Shown in pieces: positions 8,709 through 17,862 of a stretch of 64,000 nucleotides of DNA. Location of the stretch: assembly GCA_000799755.1 (NCBI GenBank), contig JUHI01000002.1, forward strand, positions 310,001 through 374,000, given 5' to 3'. The notes beneath the pieces are model-generated. The model ran no database searches and was not told the origin of the DNA. It saw only the letters and a list, made by a program, of their open reading frames with translations. Numbering within the stretch: the stretch's first letter is position 1; each line of letters starts with the position of its first letter. A program made the translations under genes and the position numbers. Source of the DNA: Martinezella tropici. GTDB lineage: Bacteria; Pseudomonadota; Alphaproteobacteria; Rhizobiales; Rhizobiaceae.

Positions 8709-9571
8709 GCCGCCGCTCTCGGATTCGCGAGCGTGGCGATATCGGGCATGTTCCGGCCGGTGTGGAAACTCTGCCAAAGCTCGATCAGCGGCCTCAACTG
8801 TTCGGCCTTGGGATGGTTTTCCTCCCAGGGCTTCTCATACTGATAATGCACGATCGACACGCTGTCCCAGTTCCAGAGCTCGGGCATGCTGAACCAGACA
8901 TATTGCAGCATGTTCATGAACACAGGCAGCCCGTGCCAGTCCGGGAAGAATGCCTCGAGGAAAGTCTGATCCGTGCGTCGCCAGAAAACATCGGGGCGAT
9001 CAAGGTGCTCCAGCATGTGCTGAAAGGTCGCAAGCGATGGCTTGGCGACGAAGACGCCGGAATTTAGCCGATGGAAATCGGCAAGGCTTTCATAGACGTT
9101 CGGCGCGGCGGAGAATTCCGGATAGTCGAAGAGCCGGTCGACATTGCGCAGAACCAGCGCATCGGCATCGATGAAGACGCAGGTGTCGTATTCGATCAGC
9201 TGCCAGAGCCGCAGCTTGCAGAAGTTGTCGAGCGGCGTATGGAAGGACGGCTTGCGGCCCTTGGTGAAGGGCGCGCTCGCATGGAGATTGCCACGGTCAT
9301 GCCGCTCATTGAAGGCTTCTGACAGGGGGAGATGCTCGACCTCGATCAATCGGCAGTCGAGCGCCGCCAACGGGGCGAGGTCGTCTTCATCGACGCCTGC
9401 CGTATGCAGCACGACGATATCGGCCTTCGTGCCGCTTTGGGCTATCGAACGGGCCAGCGCCAATGCACCCATGGCATAGTCGGCATTCGTGACGAGGGTC
9501 ACGAATGCCTGTCTGGCGTGAGGGCGGGTTTGCGAACGCAACCCCTGCAGCATTTCGCTTCCGGGCATCAT
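8705..9571 (-). CDS. sqdD: GT8 glycosyltransferase SqdD, sulfolipid synthesis
   Basis: The product has 288 residues. The glycogenin-like GT8 core starts at QAFVTLVTNADYAMGALALA. The sugar-nucleotide and metal-binding DxD is Asp135-Ala-Asp137 in CVFIDADAL, and ADFHRLNSGVFV is the typical GT8 acceptor-side block. Start and stop overlap the neighbouring genes by four bases (ATGA) on both sides, so sqdB-sqdD-sqdC are translationally coupled. In Rhodobacter, SqdD is the proposed transferase moving sulfoquinovose from the UDP-sugar onto diacylglycerol. That assignment here rests on synteny plus fold. Confidence 0.85.
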   Translation of the reverse strand: MMPGSEMLQGLRSQTRPHARQAFVTLVTNADYAMGALALARSIAQSGTKADIVVLHTAGVDEDDLAPLAALDCRLIEVEHLPLSEAFNERHDRGNLHASAPFTKGRKPSFHTPLDNFCKLRLWQLIEYDTCVFIDADALVLRNVDRLFDYPEFSAAPNVYESLADFHRLNSGVFVAKPSLATFQHMLEHLDRPDVFWRRTDQTFLEAFFPDWHGLPVFMNMLQYVWFSMPELWNWDSVSIVHYQYEKPWEENHPKAEQLRPLIELWQSFHTGRNMPDIATLANPRAAA

Positions 9572-10788
9572 GACACGGACTTCAACCTCTTGCCTTCTGG
9601 ATCATGGTTGACCGTCGCGGCGAGGTCCTTGGTCCAGGCGGAAACGGCCGGAACGCGCGAGCGATCAACGCGGTAAGCATATTTCTTGGCGACGTCGACG
9701 ATCTCGCCGAGCAGACCGGTTTCGAGCGTGATCGGCGCCAGTCCGAGGCCGAGGAACTTGTCGTTCTTGACGATCAGCTCGTTCTCGGGAGCTTCCTTGC
9801 GCGGATTGGGCAGGCGGACGACTTCCGCGCCGCTCATCTTGGCGATCATATCGGCGAGATCGCGCACGCGATGCGTTTCCGTCATCTGGTTGAAGATCTC
9901 GACGCGGGCGCCGCGGGCCGGCGGGTTCTTCAGCGCCAGTTCGATGCAGCGCACGGAATCCTGGATATGGATGAAGGCGCGGGTCTGGCCGCCGGTGCCG
10001 TGCACGGTCAGGGGATAGCCGATCGCCGCCTGGATGAGGAAGCGGTTGAGCACCGTGCCATAGTCGCCGTCATAGTCGAAGCGGTTGATCAGCTGAGTGT
10101 GCCGCCGCGTCTGTTCCGTATGGGTGCCCCAGACGATGCCCTGATGCAGGTCGGTGATTCTGAGCCCGTCATTCTTGGCATAGAACTGAAAAAGCAGCTG
10201 ATCGAGGCATTTCGTCATGTGGTAGATCGAGCCGGGATTGGCGGGATAGAGGATCTCCTGGCTCACCGTGCGGCCGTCCGTCGTCTCGATGCCGACGGGC
10301 AGATAGCCCTCGGGAATGGCAGCCCCGATGGTCGAATAGCCGTAAACGCCCATGGTGCCGAGATGCACCAGATGCGCGTCGAGATTGAGGTCTACCAGCG
10401 CATTCAAAAGATTATGCGTGGCGTTGACGTTGTTGTTGACCGTGTAGTTCTTGTGGCGGTCGCTCTTCATCGAATAGGGGGCGGCGCGCTGCTCGGCGAA
10501 ATGCACGATGGCATCGGGACGATGCTCGGCTAGCCACTTCTTGAGAAGCTCGTAGTCCTTGGCGAGGTCAATGAGATTGAAGTGGATGCGGCGACCGGTT
10601 TCGGCGTGCCAGATGCGGGTGCGTTCCTGGATCGAATCCATCGGCGTTAGCGATTGGACGCCCAGCTCCGTATCGATCCATCGGCGCGAGAGATTGTCGA
10701 GGATATGGACCTCATGACCAGCGTCGGAGAGATGTAGCGAGGTGGGCCAACCGATGAATCCGTCTCCGCCCATTACCGCTATTTTCAT
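9568..10788 (-). CDS. sqdB: UDP-sulfoquinovose synthase SqdB
   Basis: The product has 406 residues. It is an extended SDR with the SQD1/SqdB hallmarks: MGGDGFIGWPTSLHLS for NAD binding, ILDNLSRRWIDTELGVQSLTP, VHFAEQRAAPYSM, and catalytic LGTMGVYG plus YHMTK. Those SqdB-specific blocks are absent from ordinary UDP-glucose epimerases. The enzyme makes UDP-sulfoquinovose from UDP-glucose and sulfite. It is the first gene of the operon, with AGGAAG upstream of the ATG, and it is divergent from ybgC. SQDG replaces phospholipids under phosphate limitation in rhizobia; I see no clear Pho box. Confidence 0.93.
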   Translation of the reverse strand: MKIAVMGGDGFIGWPTSLHLSDAGHEVHILDNLSRRWIDTELGVQSLTPMDSIQERTRIWHAETGRRIHFNLIDLAKDYELLKKWLAEHRPDAIVHFAEQRAAPYSMKSDRHKNYTVNNNVNATHNLLNALVDLNLDAHLVHLGTMGVYGYSTIGAAIPEGYLPVGIETTDGRTVSQEILYPANPGSIYHMTKCLDQLLFQFYAKNDGLRITDLHQGIVWGTHTEQTRRHTQLINRFDYDGDYGTVLNRFLIQAAIGYPLTVHGTGGQTRAFIHIQDSVRCIELALKNPPARGARVEIFNQMTETHRVRDLADMIAKMSGAEVVRLPNPRKEAPENELIVKNDKFLGLGLAPITLETGLLGEIVDVAKKYAYRVDRSRVPAVSAWTKDLAATVNHDPEGKRLKSVS

Positions 10789-10924
10789 GAGATGCTTCCT
10801 TCTGCGCCAATCCGCGATCCGGCACCATTCCGGATAGTCGGAGTTTATGACAATTGTTCAAAGCTTGCTTGATGGCAGAACTTCGGCCAAAGAGGTGCCG
10901 GACATTCAAGGAGATGCGGCAACG

Positions 10925-11380
10925 ATGAACAGCCCCTTTCTGATAGCTGGGGAACTGGAAGCCGGAAGCCACCGGCTGATGCAGCGAGTCTACTATGAGG
11001 ATACGGATTTTTCCGGCCTCGTCTATCACGCGCGCTACCTGCACTTCCTTGAACGCGGGCGCACGGACTATCTGCGCTGTCTCGGCGTGGAACAGCGCGA
11101 ACTCCTGAATGCCGACGAGGAGGGGCTGGTTTTCGTCGTTCACCGGATGGAGATCGATTTCAAGGGACCGGCACGCATGGACGACGTGCTGACGATCCGC
11201 ACCGTCACCGAAAAGGCCGGCGGCGCCAAGATGGTGCTGTCCCAGGAGATACGCCGCGACGATAGTTTGCTGATCGCCGCCAAGGTCATCATTGCCGTGA
11301 TCAACGCCAAGGGCAGGCCGCGGCGGCTGCCGGAAAAGCTCGCCGCGCAGATGCTCGCCGCATCGGAATCGGCCGGCTAG
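10925..11380 (+). CDS. ybgC: Tol-Pal-associated acyl-CoA thioesterase YbgC
   Basis: This is a hotdog-fold thioesterase of about 151 residues. The motif RVYYEDTDFSGLVYHARYLHFLERGR carries the catalytic Asp and His of the 4-hydroxybenzoyl-CoA thioesterase family. The frame is open from an ATG at 10847, but I chose 10925 because of the upstream AGGAG and family length. It heads the tol-pal cluster, although 416 bases separate it from tolQ, so tolQ may also have its own promoter. YbgC hydrolyses acyl-CoA or acyl-ACP and is tied to the Tol complex by synteny. Confidence 0.9.
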   Translation: MNSPFLIAGELEAGSHRLMQRVYYEDTDFSGLVYHARYLHFLERGRTDYLRCLGVEQRELLNADEEGLVFVVHRMEIDFKGPARMDDVLTIRTVTEKAGGAKMVLSQEIRRDDSLLIAAKVIIAVINAKGRPRRLPEKLAAQMLAASESAG

Positions 11381-11796
11381 CAAGGCGTTTCGGGCGCCCG
11401 ACGGTGGCGTTGACGGGCAAAGATACCATCATTTGCCTGCTGGCGCTTGCAATAACTTGAGTTTTATGTGAAGGAATTCGCCGCGCAAGCTTTGTCTGCG
11501 TTTGCCGCCGGTTTCGTCCGGTCAGTTCTTCCCTGGAGCTAGAATAGTCTTCCCTTGCCGTTAAATCCTTCATGGTTCGACGCTAACATTCTTTTAACCA
11601 TAATAGTGTCTTACTGCTTTCGTCGGAGTTTGTGCGGTGCACGCCTTCCTTTGACCAAATTTGACGGCAAGAAGGCAATTGTAAGCTTGGAAGGCTTGAC
11701 CAGGGCGTTCAGCGGCGGCTGCCAAACAATTCTTGTGAGATCACTTTTAGCCGCCCGGTCTAGCGCCGGGCGTTTGGATTCGGGGATTTTGGATCA
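11381..11796. other. Gap before tolQ, no gene
   Basis: No convincing coding sequence is present. Short frames such as 11555-11809 lack family likeness. The stretch is less GC-rich than its neighbours and contains a TTAACCAT site (11594-11601). It probably holds the tolQRAB-pal promoter. Confidence 0.5.
11594..11601 (+). promoter_or_regulatory. TTAACCAT, candidate CtrA half-site upstream of tolQ
   Basis: TTAACCAT lies about 195 bases before tolQ. This octamer is the reported CtrA half-site in Caulobacter. The same octamer occurs before pal and before the second Omp25-like gene in this window. Function is inferred from the motif only. Confidence 0.35.
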
Positions 11797-12519
11797 ATGG
11801 AACAAGTAGCATTGGCAGCGGCCACCACACCGGACATCACCCTCTGGTCGCTTTTCATGCAGGCGGGCCTGGTGGTCAAGCTCGTCATGATCGGCCTGCT
11901 GGCAGCGTCCGTATGGACCTGGGCGATCGTCATCGACAAATATCTGAGCTACGCGCGGGCGCGCCGGCAGTTCGATCACTTCGAGCAGGTCTTCTGGTCT
12001 GGCCAGTCGCTCGAAGAACTCTATCGCACGCTTTCGGAGCGTAACAACACCGGCCTCAGCGCCATCTTCGTCGCCGCCATGCGCGAGTGGAAGAAGTCCT
12101 TCGAGCGCGGCGCCCGTTCGCCCATCGGCCTGCAGATGCGTATCGACCGCGCCATGGACGTGACGCTGGCGCGCGAATCGGAGCACCTGGTCGCCCGTCT
12201 CGGCTCGCTTGCGACAATCGGTTCGGCCGGTCCGTTCATCGGTCTCTTCGGTACGGTCGTCGGTATCATGACCTCGTTCCAGGCAATCGCCGGTTCGAAG
12301 TCGACGAACCTCGCCGTCGTCGCGCCGGGTATCGCCGAAGCGCTGCTCGCGACCGCGATCGGTCTGGTTGCCGCTATTCCCGCGGTTATCGCCTACAACA
12401 AGTTCTCGGCCGATGCCGGCAAGCTCTCGGGTCGCATGGAAGGCTTCGCGGACGAATTCTCCGCCATTCTTTCGCGCCAGATCGATGAGAAGCTGCAGCC
12501 GCGTCAGGCTGCACAGTAA
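11797..12519 (+). CDS. tolQ: Tol-Pal protein TolQ
   Basis: The product has 240 residues and belongs to the MotA/TolQ/ExbB proton-channel family. Three transmembrane segments are visible: residues about 22-45, then SLATIGSAGPFIGLFGTVVGIM near 140-160, and ALLATAIGLVAAIPAVIAYN near 180-205. The family signature GPFIGLFGTVVGI is intact. TolQ with TolR forms the inner-membrane motor that energises TolA for outer-membrane constriction at division. It is 26 bases from tolR. Confidence 0.96.
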   Translation: MEQVALAAATTPDITLWSLFMQAGLVVKLVMIGLLAASVWTWAIVIDKYLSYARARRQFDHFEQVFWSGQSLEELYRTLSERNNTGLSAIFVAAMREWKKSFERGARSPIGLQMRIDRAMDVTLARESEHLVARLGSLATIGSAGPFIGLFGTVVGIMTSFQAIAGSKSTNLAVVAPGIAEALLATAIGLVAAIPAVIAYNKFSADAGKLSGRMEGFADEFSAILSRQIDEKLQPRQAAQ

Positions 12520-12545
12520 GTCGCGGACAGAACCGGAGTATTCAC

Positions 12546-13004
12546 ATGGGAATGTCTGTTGGAGGCAATGGTGGCGGCGGTGGCCGCCGTGGCGGTCGTC
12601 GTGGCGGAGGCCGTGGCGGCCCGATTTCCGAAATCAACGTGACGCCGCTCGTCGACGTCATGCTCGTGCTGCTCATCATCTTCATGGTGGCGGCGCCGAT
12701 GATGACCTCGGGTGTGCCGATCGACCTGCCGCAAACGCAGGCGGGGGCATTGAACGCCCAGACGCAGCCCATCACCATCTCGATCAAGGCCGACGGCCAG
12801 GTGTTCCTGCAGGAAACGCAGATCGACGTCGCCGAAATCGCCGCCAAGCTGCAGGCGATCGCGACCACGGGCTACAACGAGCGTATTTTCGTGCGTGGCG
12901 ACGGCAAGGCGCCCTATGGCGTGATCGCCGACGTCATGTCGCGTATCCAGGAAGCCGGCTACAAGAATATCGGCCTGGTTACGCAGCAGATAACGGACCA
13001 CTGA
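12546..13004 (+). CDS. tolR: Tol-Pal protein TolR
   Basis: This 152-residue ExbD/TolR protein has a single transmembrane helix PLVDVMLVLLIIFMVAAP, with the proton-path Asp in LVDVML. The periplasmic domain follows, ending GYKNIGLVTQQ. The cytoplasmic N-terminus before ISEINVTPL is unusually rich in Gly and Arg (residues 6-27 are almost entirely these two). TolR couples proton flow through TolQ to TolA. Its start is preceded by GGAGTA and follows tolQ closely. Confidence 0.95.
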   Translation: MGMSVGGNGGGGGRRGGRRGGGRGGPISEINVTPLVDVMLVLLIIFMVAAPMMTSGVPIDLPQTQAGALNAQTQPITISIKADGQVFLQETQIDVAEIAAKLQAIATTGYNERIFVRGDGKAPYGVIADVMSRIQEAGYKNIGLVTQQITDH

Positions 13005-13013
13005 CGAGTCGAC

Positions 13014-14234
13014 ATGAAGCGCAGTCTCGCCACTTCTGCTGTCTTTCACATCCTGGTGCTGATCGGTGCCATGGTGACGCTGAGTGCGCCGGCGCCGCTT
13101 GAGACGCCGGAAAGCACGGCGATGGATGTCGACATCGTCACGGCGGATCAGCTGCAGCAGGGTGAAAAGAAGGCGCCGGTGACGGATCACGTCTCGCGCA
13201 AGCAGACCACCAAGCAGGATCAGGTCGCCGACGCCCAGAACGTCGGCGAGAACAAGGTGGATATCAAGAACCCGGTCATCCCCACGCAGCGGCCGGAAAG
13301 TGATACTGCGGTATTGGCGCCGAAGAAAGTTGATGCGCCGGTTCCGCAGGACGATCCTAGGCCGAATGACGTCAAGACGATCGAGCAGAAGGATACTGAA
13401 GCCGCACCGAAGGAAGTGGCTGCCATTCCGCAGCAGAAGCCGGACGTGACGCCGACACCGAAGCCGGACGTTACGCCGCCGACACCGAAAGCCGATGCGA
13501 CGCCAACCCCGCCGCCGACGCAGCAGCCGACCCAGCAGGCTGAAATCCAGGTGCCGAACAATGTTCCCGTGCCCGATGTGAAGCCGACGCCGCCGAAGGC
13601 AGCCGAGCAGAAGCCGGAAGTCAAGCCGACGCCGAAGCCGGATGTGAAGGTGGCGGACGCCAAGCCGACGGACAAGACGACGACGCAGAGCACGAGCAAG
13701 ACCACCTCGGCCGACGACGGCAAGAAAGACGCCGACAAGAAGCGCCAATCTCCCAAAGGCTCCAACAAGGGGCTGGATGATGGCCTTGCCGATCAGATCG
13801 CCAACGAGCTGAACAATACGTCGTCGAAGGGCGGCGCGAAGCGGTCGACCCAGCAGGCTTCCGCGGGCGCCGATACACAGGTCAACAACCGCGGTGGCAT
13901 GAAATCGCTTGGCGGCGGCAAGCTCAGCCAGAGCCAGCAAGACGGCTTGCGCGATCTGATTGCCAAATACTGGAATTTGGTGCCCGGCCTGGAAGGCGCC
14001 GACTCTGTCCGTATCAAGGTGCAGTTTCGTCTCGACAAGTCCGGGCAGATCGTCGGTGAGCCACAGGCGACGACGAGCGGTGGACCGGCCTCGACGCAGG
14101 CTGCCATGCAGAGCGCCGCGATACGCGCTGTGCAGCGCGCTCAGTCCGATTACCTGAAAATCCTGCCCGCGGACAAATACGATGACTGGCAGGAAGTCGT
14201 CGTCAACTTCAGCGCAGCGGATCTGGGGATGTGA
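13014..14234 (+). CDS. tolA: Tol-Pal protein TolA
   Basis: The product has 406 residues. The N-terminal transmembrane helix is AVFHILVLIGAMVTLSAP. A long Pro/Lys/Thr/Asp-rich middle follows (about residues 75-265, with repeated KPDVTPTP-like units), which spans the periplasm. The C-terminal TonB/TolA-like domain starts near GKLSQSQQDGLRDLIAKYWN and ends EVVVNFSAADLGM. TolA bridges TolQR and Pal/TolB. Its TGA overlaps by one base the ATG of a second gene that encodes only a TolA-like C-terminal domain. Confidence 0.94.
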   Translation: MKRSLATSAVFHILVLIGAMVTLSAPAPLETPESTAMDVDIVTADQLQQGEKKAPVTDHVSRKQTTKQDQVADAQNVGENKVDIKNPVIPTQRPESDTAVLAPKKVDAPVPQDDPRPNDVKTIEQKDTEAAPKEVAAIPQQKPDVTPTPKPDVTPPTPKADATPTPPPTQQPTQQAEIQVPNNVPVPDVKPTPPKAAEQKPEVKPTPKPDVKVADAKPTDKTTTQSTSKTTSADDGKKDADKKRQSPKGSNKGLDDGLADQIANELNNTSSKGGAKRSTQQASAGADTQVNNRGGMKSLGGGKLSQSQQDGLRDLIAKYWNLVPGLEGADSVRIKVQFRLDKSGQIVGEPQATTSGGPASTQAAMQSAAIRAVQRAQSDYLKILPADKYDDWQEVVVNFSAADLGM

Positions 14235-14665
14235 TGCGGGAAGTGCAGCTTTCGACAAACCACTGTCCTCGCATTGGCCTGAGCTTGCTTGTGGCCTTGG
14301 GGGTAATGTTGGCTGGTTCCGTGCCGGGTTGGGCTGCGAATGCCGCCGGCGAGAATGCCCTAAGACGGACTGCCGGTGAAGACATTCGCAAGAGCGTCAT
14401 CGTGAACTGGCTTCGGCCTGCCGATCAGACTGACTTGAAAGAGGTCCACGTTCAAATCCGATTTGCGCTTGATCGTGCCGGAGAGATCGTTGGCAAGCCG
14501 AAAGTGACAATGACTGGCGGTCCTCAAAAGACTCAAAGGGCTGTCGCGGCAAGTGCGATGCGAGCCGTGCTTAGGGCTGCCCCGTTCAAAAATCTGCCGA
14601 TGGATCAATATGACGTCTGGAAAGAAGTAATCATCAACTTCGAAGCGGGCGATCTCGGGCATTAA
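14234..14665 (+). CDS. Secreted stand-alone TolA C-terminal-domain paralog
   Basis: The product has 143 residues. Residues about 10-35 form a signal peptide ([19 protein letters not shown]). The remainder is alignable with the last domain of the adjacent Tol[19 protein letters not shown] against VQFRLDKSGQIVGEPQ, and [16 protein letters not shown] against DWQEVVVNFSAADLGM. It has no transmembrane anchor and no Pro/Lys stalk, so it should be a soluble periplasmic protein. It overlaps tolA by one base and its TAA overlaps the first in-frame ATG of tolB, so it is fully embedded in the operon. Its role is unknown. A local duplication of the tolA 3' end is the simplest origin. Confidence 0.85.
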   Translation: MREVQLSTNHCPRIGLSLLVALGVMLAGSVPGWAANAAGENALRRTAGEDIRKSVIVNWLRPADQTDLKEVHVQIRFALDRAGEIVGKPKVTMTGGPQKTQRAVAASAMRAVLRAAPFKNLPMDQYDVWKEVIINFEAGDLGH

Positions 14666-14685
14666 TGCTGAAAGGCTTGACACAT

Positions 14686-15990
14686 ATGATCAGAAAATCC
14701 TTCGTTCGTCTCCTGCTGGTGCTGGCAGGCCTGACGGCAGCCCTCGCGAGCCCGGCCTATGCCGTGGTCGAGATCAATATCAACAAGGGCAATGTCCAGC
14801 CCATGCCGATCGCCATCACCGACCTTTTGTCGAATGATACGCTCGGCCAGCAGATTTCGGGCGTGATCGCCGCCGACCTGCAGCGCTCCGGATTGTTCGC
14901 GCCGATCAACAAGCAGGCCTTCATCGAGAAGATCACCAATCCGGACTCGACCCCGCGCTTCCAGGACTGGACCTCGATCAATGCGCAGGCGCTGGTCACC
15001 GGCCGCGTGACGCAGGAAGGTGGCCGCCTTCGCGCCGAATTCCGCTTGTGGGATACGTTCGGCAACAGCCAGATGATCGGCCAGCAATTCTATGCCCAGC
15101 CGGATAACTGGCGTCGTGTGGCGCACATCATTGCCGACGCGATCTACCAGAAGATCACCGGCGAAAAGGGTTATTTCGATACCCGTGTCGTGTTCGTCTC
15201 CGAAAGCGGCCCGAAGACGGCCCGCAAGACGCAGCTCGGCATCATGGATCAGGACGGCGCCAACGTACGCATGCTGACGGACGGCAGCGACCTCGTGCTG
15301 ACGCCGCGCTTCTCGCCCAACCGGCAGGAAGTGACCTACATGTCCTTCGCCAACCAGCAGCCGCGCGTCTATCTGCTGCAGCTGCAGACGGGCCAGCGCG
15401 AACTGGTGGGCAACTTCCCCGGCATGACCTTTTCGCCGCGCTTCTCGCCGGATGGCCAGCGCGTCATCATGAGCCTGCAGCAGGAAGGCAACGCCAACAT
15501 CTACACGATGGACCTGCGCTCGCGCACCACGACGCGCCTGACGTCGACGGCCGCGATCGATACCTCGCCGTCCTATTCGCCCGATGGCACGCAGGTCGCC
15601 TTCGAAAGCGACCGCGGTGGCCAGCCGCAGATCTATATTATGAATGCCGACGGCTCGAACCAGCGTCGCATCTCGTTCGGCAATGGTTCCTACTCCACGC
15701 CGGTCTGGTCGCCGCGCGGCGATTTGATCGCCTTCACCAAACGCGCCGGCGGCAATTTCTCCATCGGCGTCATGAAGCCGGACGGCTCCGGCGAGCGGGT
15801 CTTGACCTCCGGCTCTTACGCCGAGGGTCCGACCTGGGCGCCGAACGGCCGCGTCATCATGTTCTTCCGCCAGCCTTCCGCTGCGAGCGGACCGCAAATT
15901 TACTCGATCGACCTGACCGGCTATAACGAGCAGAAGATCCCGACGCCGGGCTTCGCTTCGGACCCCGCCTGGTCGCCGCTTCTCGAGTAA
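14686..15990 (+). CDS. tolB: Tol-Pal protein TolB
   Basis: The product has 434 residues from the ATG at 14686, which I prefer for its signal peptide [26 protein letters not shown]; an in-frame ATG at 14665 overlaps the previous stop. The N-terminal alpha/beta domain begins [18 protein letters not shown]. The six-bladed WD40-like propeller follows with repeats such as [33 protein letters not shown] and [16 protein letters not shown]. TolB is a periplasmic partner of Pal and TolA. Confidence 0.96.
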   Translation: MIRKSFVRLLLVLAGLTAALASPAYAVVEININKGNVQPMPIAITDLLSNDTLGQQISGVIAADLQRSGLFAPINKQAFIEKITNPDSTPRFQDWTSINAQALVTGRVTQEGGRLRAEFRLWDTFGNSQMIGQQFYAQPDNWRRVAHIIADAIYQKITGEKGYFDTRVVFVSESGPKTARKTQLGIMDQDGANVRMLTDGSDLVLTPRFSPNRQEVTYMSFANQQPRVYLLQLQTGQRELVGNFPGMTFSPRFSPDGQRVIMSLQQEGNANIYTMDLRSRTTTRLTSTAAIDTSPSYSPDGTQVAFESDRGGQPQIYIMNADGSNQRRISFGNGSYSTPVWSPRGDLIAFTKRAGGNFSIGVMKPDGSGERVLTSGSYAEGPTWAPNGRVIMFFRQPSAASGPQIYSIDLTGYNEQKIPTPGFASDPAWSPLLE

Positions 15991-16060
15991 TGAAGGGCTC
16001 GCCACGTTATCGCCGCAAAGTCCTGTGACTGGACCGTTTCCGGACAATTTTAGGACATCA

Positions 16061-16068
16061 TTAACCAT
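16061..16068 (+). promoter_or_regulatory. TTAACCAT, candidate CtrA half-site upstream of pal
   Basis: TTAACCAT lies 75 bases before the pal ATG, and a further TTAACC follows at 16085-16090. The gap between tolB and pal is 152 bases, so pal could have its own promoter here. Regulation by CtrA is inference from the octamer. Confidence 0.35.
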
Positions 16069-16142
16069 ACTTGTTGGAATCGGATTAACCGAACCCGGTT
16101 ACAGTCTGGCAACCCTGATAGAGACTTAAGGAGAGACCGGCC

Positions 16143-16676
16143 ATGAGCCGCATCGCAACCCCGGCCGTTGGCCATATGCAGAACCTCGCCCGCAACCCGA
16201 TCATGATCGCGCTTTTCGTCGGCCTTTCTCTGGCCGGCTGCGCCTCCAAGAAGGGTCTGCCGAACGATGCCAACGGTCTCGGCCTGAACGGTGCCGGCAA
16301 TGCGACTCCGGGTTCGCCGCAGGACTTCACGGTCAATGTCGGCGACCGCGTCTTCTTCGTTGTCGATAGTTCCTCCATCAGCTCCGAGGCAGCACAGACG
16401 CTTGACCGCCAGGCCCAGTGGCTCGCTCGCTATCCGAACTATTCCATCACGGTCGAAGGTCATGCCGACGAGACCGGCACGCGCGAATATAACCTCGCTC
16501 TCGGCGCTCGCCGCGCCGCAGCAGCGAAAAGCTACCTCGCTTCGCGCGGCGTTCCGGCCAACCGCATGAAGACGATTTCCTACGGCAAGGAACGCCCGGT
16601 CGCGACCTGCGACAACGAATCCTGCTGGTCTCAGAACCGCCGCGCTGTCACCGTGCTCAACGGCGCCGGCTCCTGA
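16143..16676 (+). CDS. pal: Peptidoglycan-associated lipoprotein Pal
   Basis: The product has 177 residues. The lipobox LAGC puts the acylated cysteine at residue 33. The C-terminal OmpA-like peptidoglycan-binding domain includes SITVEGHADETGTREYNLALGARR and ANRMKTISYGKERP. AAGGAG lies before the ATG. Pal sits in the inner leaflet of the outer membrane, binds peptidoglycan and works with TolB and TolA. A strong terminator follows, so cpoB and the downstream genes need readthrough or another promoter. Confidence 0.96.
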   Translation: MSRIATPAVGHMQNLARNPIMIALFVGLSLAGCASKKGLPNDANGLGLNGAGNATPGSPQDFTVNVGDRVFFVVDSSSISSEAAQTLDRQAQWLARYPNYSITVEGHADETGTREYNLALGARRAAAAKSYLASRGVPANRMKTISYGKERPVATCDNESCWSQNRRAVTVLNGAGS

Positions 16677-16704
16677 TAGTCGAAGAAAGATCGATCGAAA
16701 TATA

Positions 16705-16736
16705 AAAGGCGGCCCCCGAGCCGCCTTTACTTTTTT
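16705..16736 (+). terminator. Intrinsic terminator after pal
   Basis: AAAGGCGGC (16705-16713) pairs perfectly with GCCGCCTTT (16720-16728) across a six-base loop, followed by ACTTTTTT. It marks the likely end of the tol-pal transcript. Confidence 0.88.
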
Positions 16737-16837
16737 GACCACACTTTGGCCGAACTCCGTTGCTTTTTGAGAGCAATTGTAAAAATCTCCTGTTCGAGCC
16801 CACCGGCCCGAAGAATCAATAGGACAGGAAGATCCAT

Positions 16838-17857
16838 ATGAGAAAACTTGTCGTGGCGAGCATGCTTTGTCTCGCTGCCGTCATCGGTAGCGAGCGCGAT
16901 GCTTCTGCCTTGTCATTGTTTGGAATCCATCTCGGAGGCCGCGATGCCTCCGCGCAGTCGGCTTCCGGCAATTCCCAAAGACAAGCACAATACGGCCAGG
17001 CACCGGTCATCAATGTCCAGAACAGCGATGCCGAAGTTCGCCTGCAGCAGCTTGAGGACCAGATGCGCCAGCTAAACGGCCGCGTCGAGGAAATGAGCTA
17101 CCAGCTTTTGCAGATGCAGGAACAGATCCGCAAGACGCAGGAAGACAACGAATTCCGCTTCCAGCAGCTCGAAAAGCGCGGCGGCGGTACGGCTGCTCCG
17201 GCTGCGGGCGGCACGATGAAGAAGAGCGAGGCCGATGTGCCCGCGCAGAGCGGCAGCGGCGGCCAGCAGGATGATATCGCCGGCGTCATCAGCGATTCGC
17301 AGAATGGCAGCGCTCCTTCGCCGCGTGGCGCCGGAGCGGGCAAGCCGCCGAGCGAGCTGGGTTCGATCCAGTTCGACCAGAGCGGCGATCAGGTTGGCTC
17401 CTCGATGACGGGGGCCAACAACGGTTCGGGCGCGCCGCCGAGCACGGGTTCGGGCTCGCAGACGGCCTCGCTCGGTAACGAGAACGATCAATACAAGGCG
17501 GCCTACGGCCACGTCCTGTCCGGCGACTACAGTGTCGCCGAACAGGAGTTCCGCCAGTATCTCGACAGCTATCCGAGCAGCTCGCGGGCTGCGGACGCGA
17601 ATTTCTGGCTCGGCGAAGCGCTCTATTCGCAGGGCAAGTACAACGAAGCCGCCAAGACCTTCCTGAATGCGCATCAGAAGTACAGCACGTCCGAGAAGGC
17701 ACCCGAGATGCTGCTGAAGCTCGGCATGTCGCTTGCCGCTCTCGATAACAAGGATACGGCTTGCGCCACGCTGCGCGAGGTCACCAAGCGCTACCCCAAG
17801 GCCTCCAAGGCCGTGACCGGCAAGGTCGCGAGCGAAGAGAAGCGGCTTGCCTGCTGA
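16838..17857 (+). CDS. cpoB: Cell division coordinator CpoB (YbgF)
   Basis: The product has 339 residues. An N-terminal signal peptide (about 1-25) is followed by a coiled-coil trimerisation stretch, VRLQQLEDQMRQLNGRVEEM and onward. A Gly/Ser-rich linker comes next, then a TPR domain beginning QYKAAYGHVLSGDYSVAEQEF with repeats FWLGEALYSQGKYNEAAKTF and MLLKLGMSLAALDNKDTACA. CpoB links Tol-Pal to peptidoglycan synthesis at division. It begins after the pal terminator. Confidence 0.92.
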   Translation: MRKLVVASMLCLAAVIGSERDASALSLFGIHLGGRDASAQSASGNSQRQAQYGQAPVINVQNSDAEVRLQQLEDQMRQLNGRVEEMSYQLLQMQEQIRKTQEDNEFRFQQLEKRGGGTAAPAAGGTMKKSEADVPAQSGSGGQQDDIAGVISDSQNGSAPSPRGAGAGKPPSELGSIQFDQSGDQVGSSMTGANNGSGAPPSTGSGSQTASLGNENDQYKAAYGHVLSGDYSVAEQEFRQYLDSYPSSSRAADANFWLGEALYSQGKYNEAAKTFLNAHQKYSTSEKAPEMLLKLGMSLAALDNKDTACATLREVTKRYPKASKAVTGKVASEEKRLAC

Positions 17858-17862
17858 TTGCC

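Noticed and set aside
11555-11809. 84-codon plus-strand frame overlapping the tolQ start
   Set aside because: No family likeness and no ribosome site; it overlaps tolQ out of frame.
12504-14258. 584-codon open frame on the minus strand across tolR and tolA
   Set aside because: It mirrors high-GC third positions of the real plus-strand genes, gives a low-complexity Arg/Leu-rich protein and has no family likeness.
14662-16068. 468-codon minus-strand frame opposite tolB
   Set aside because: TolB propeller repeats are clear on the plus strand.
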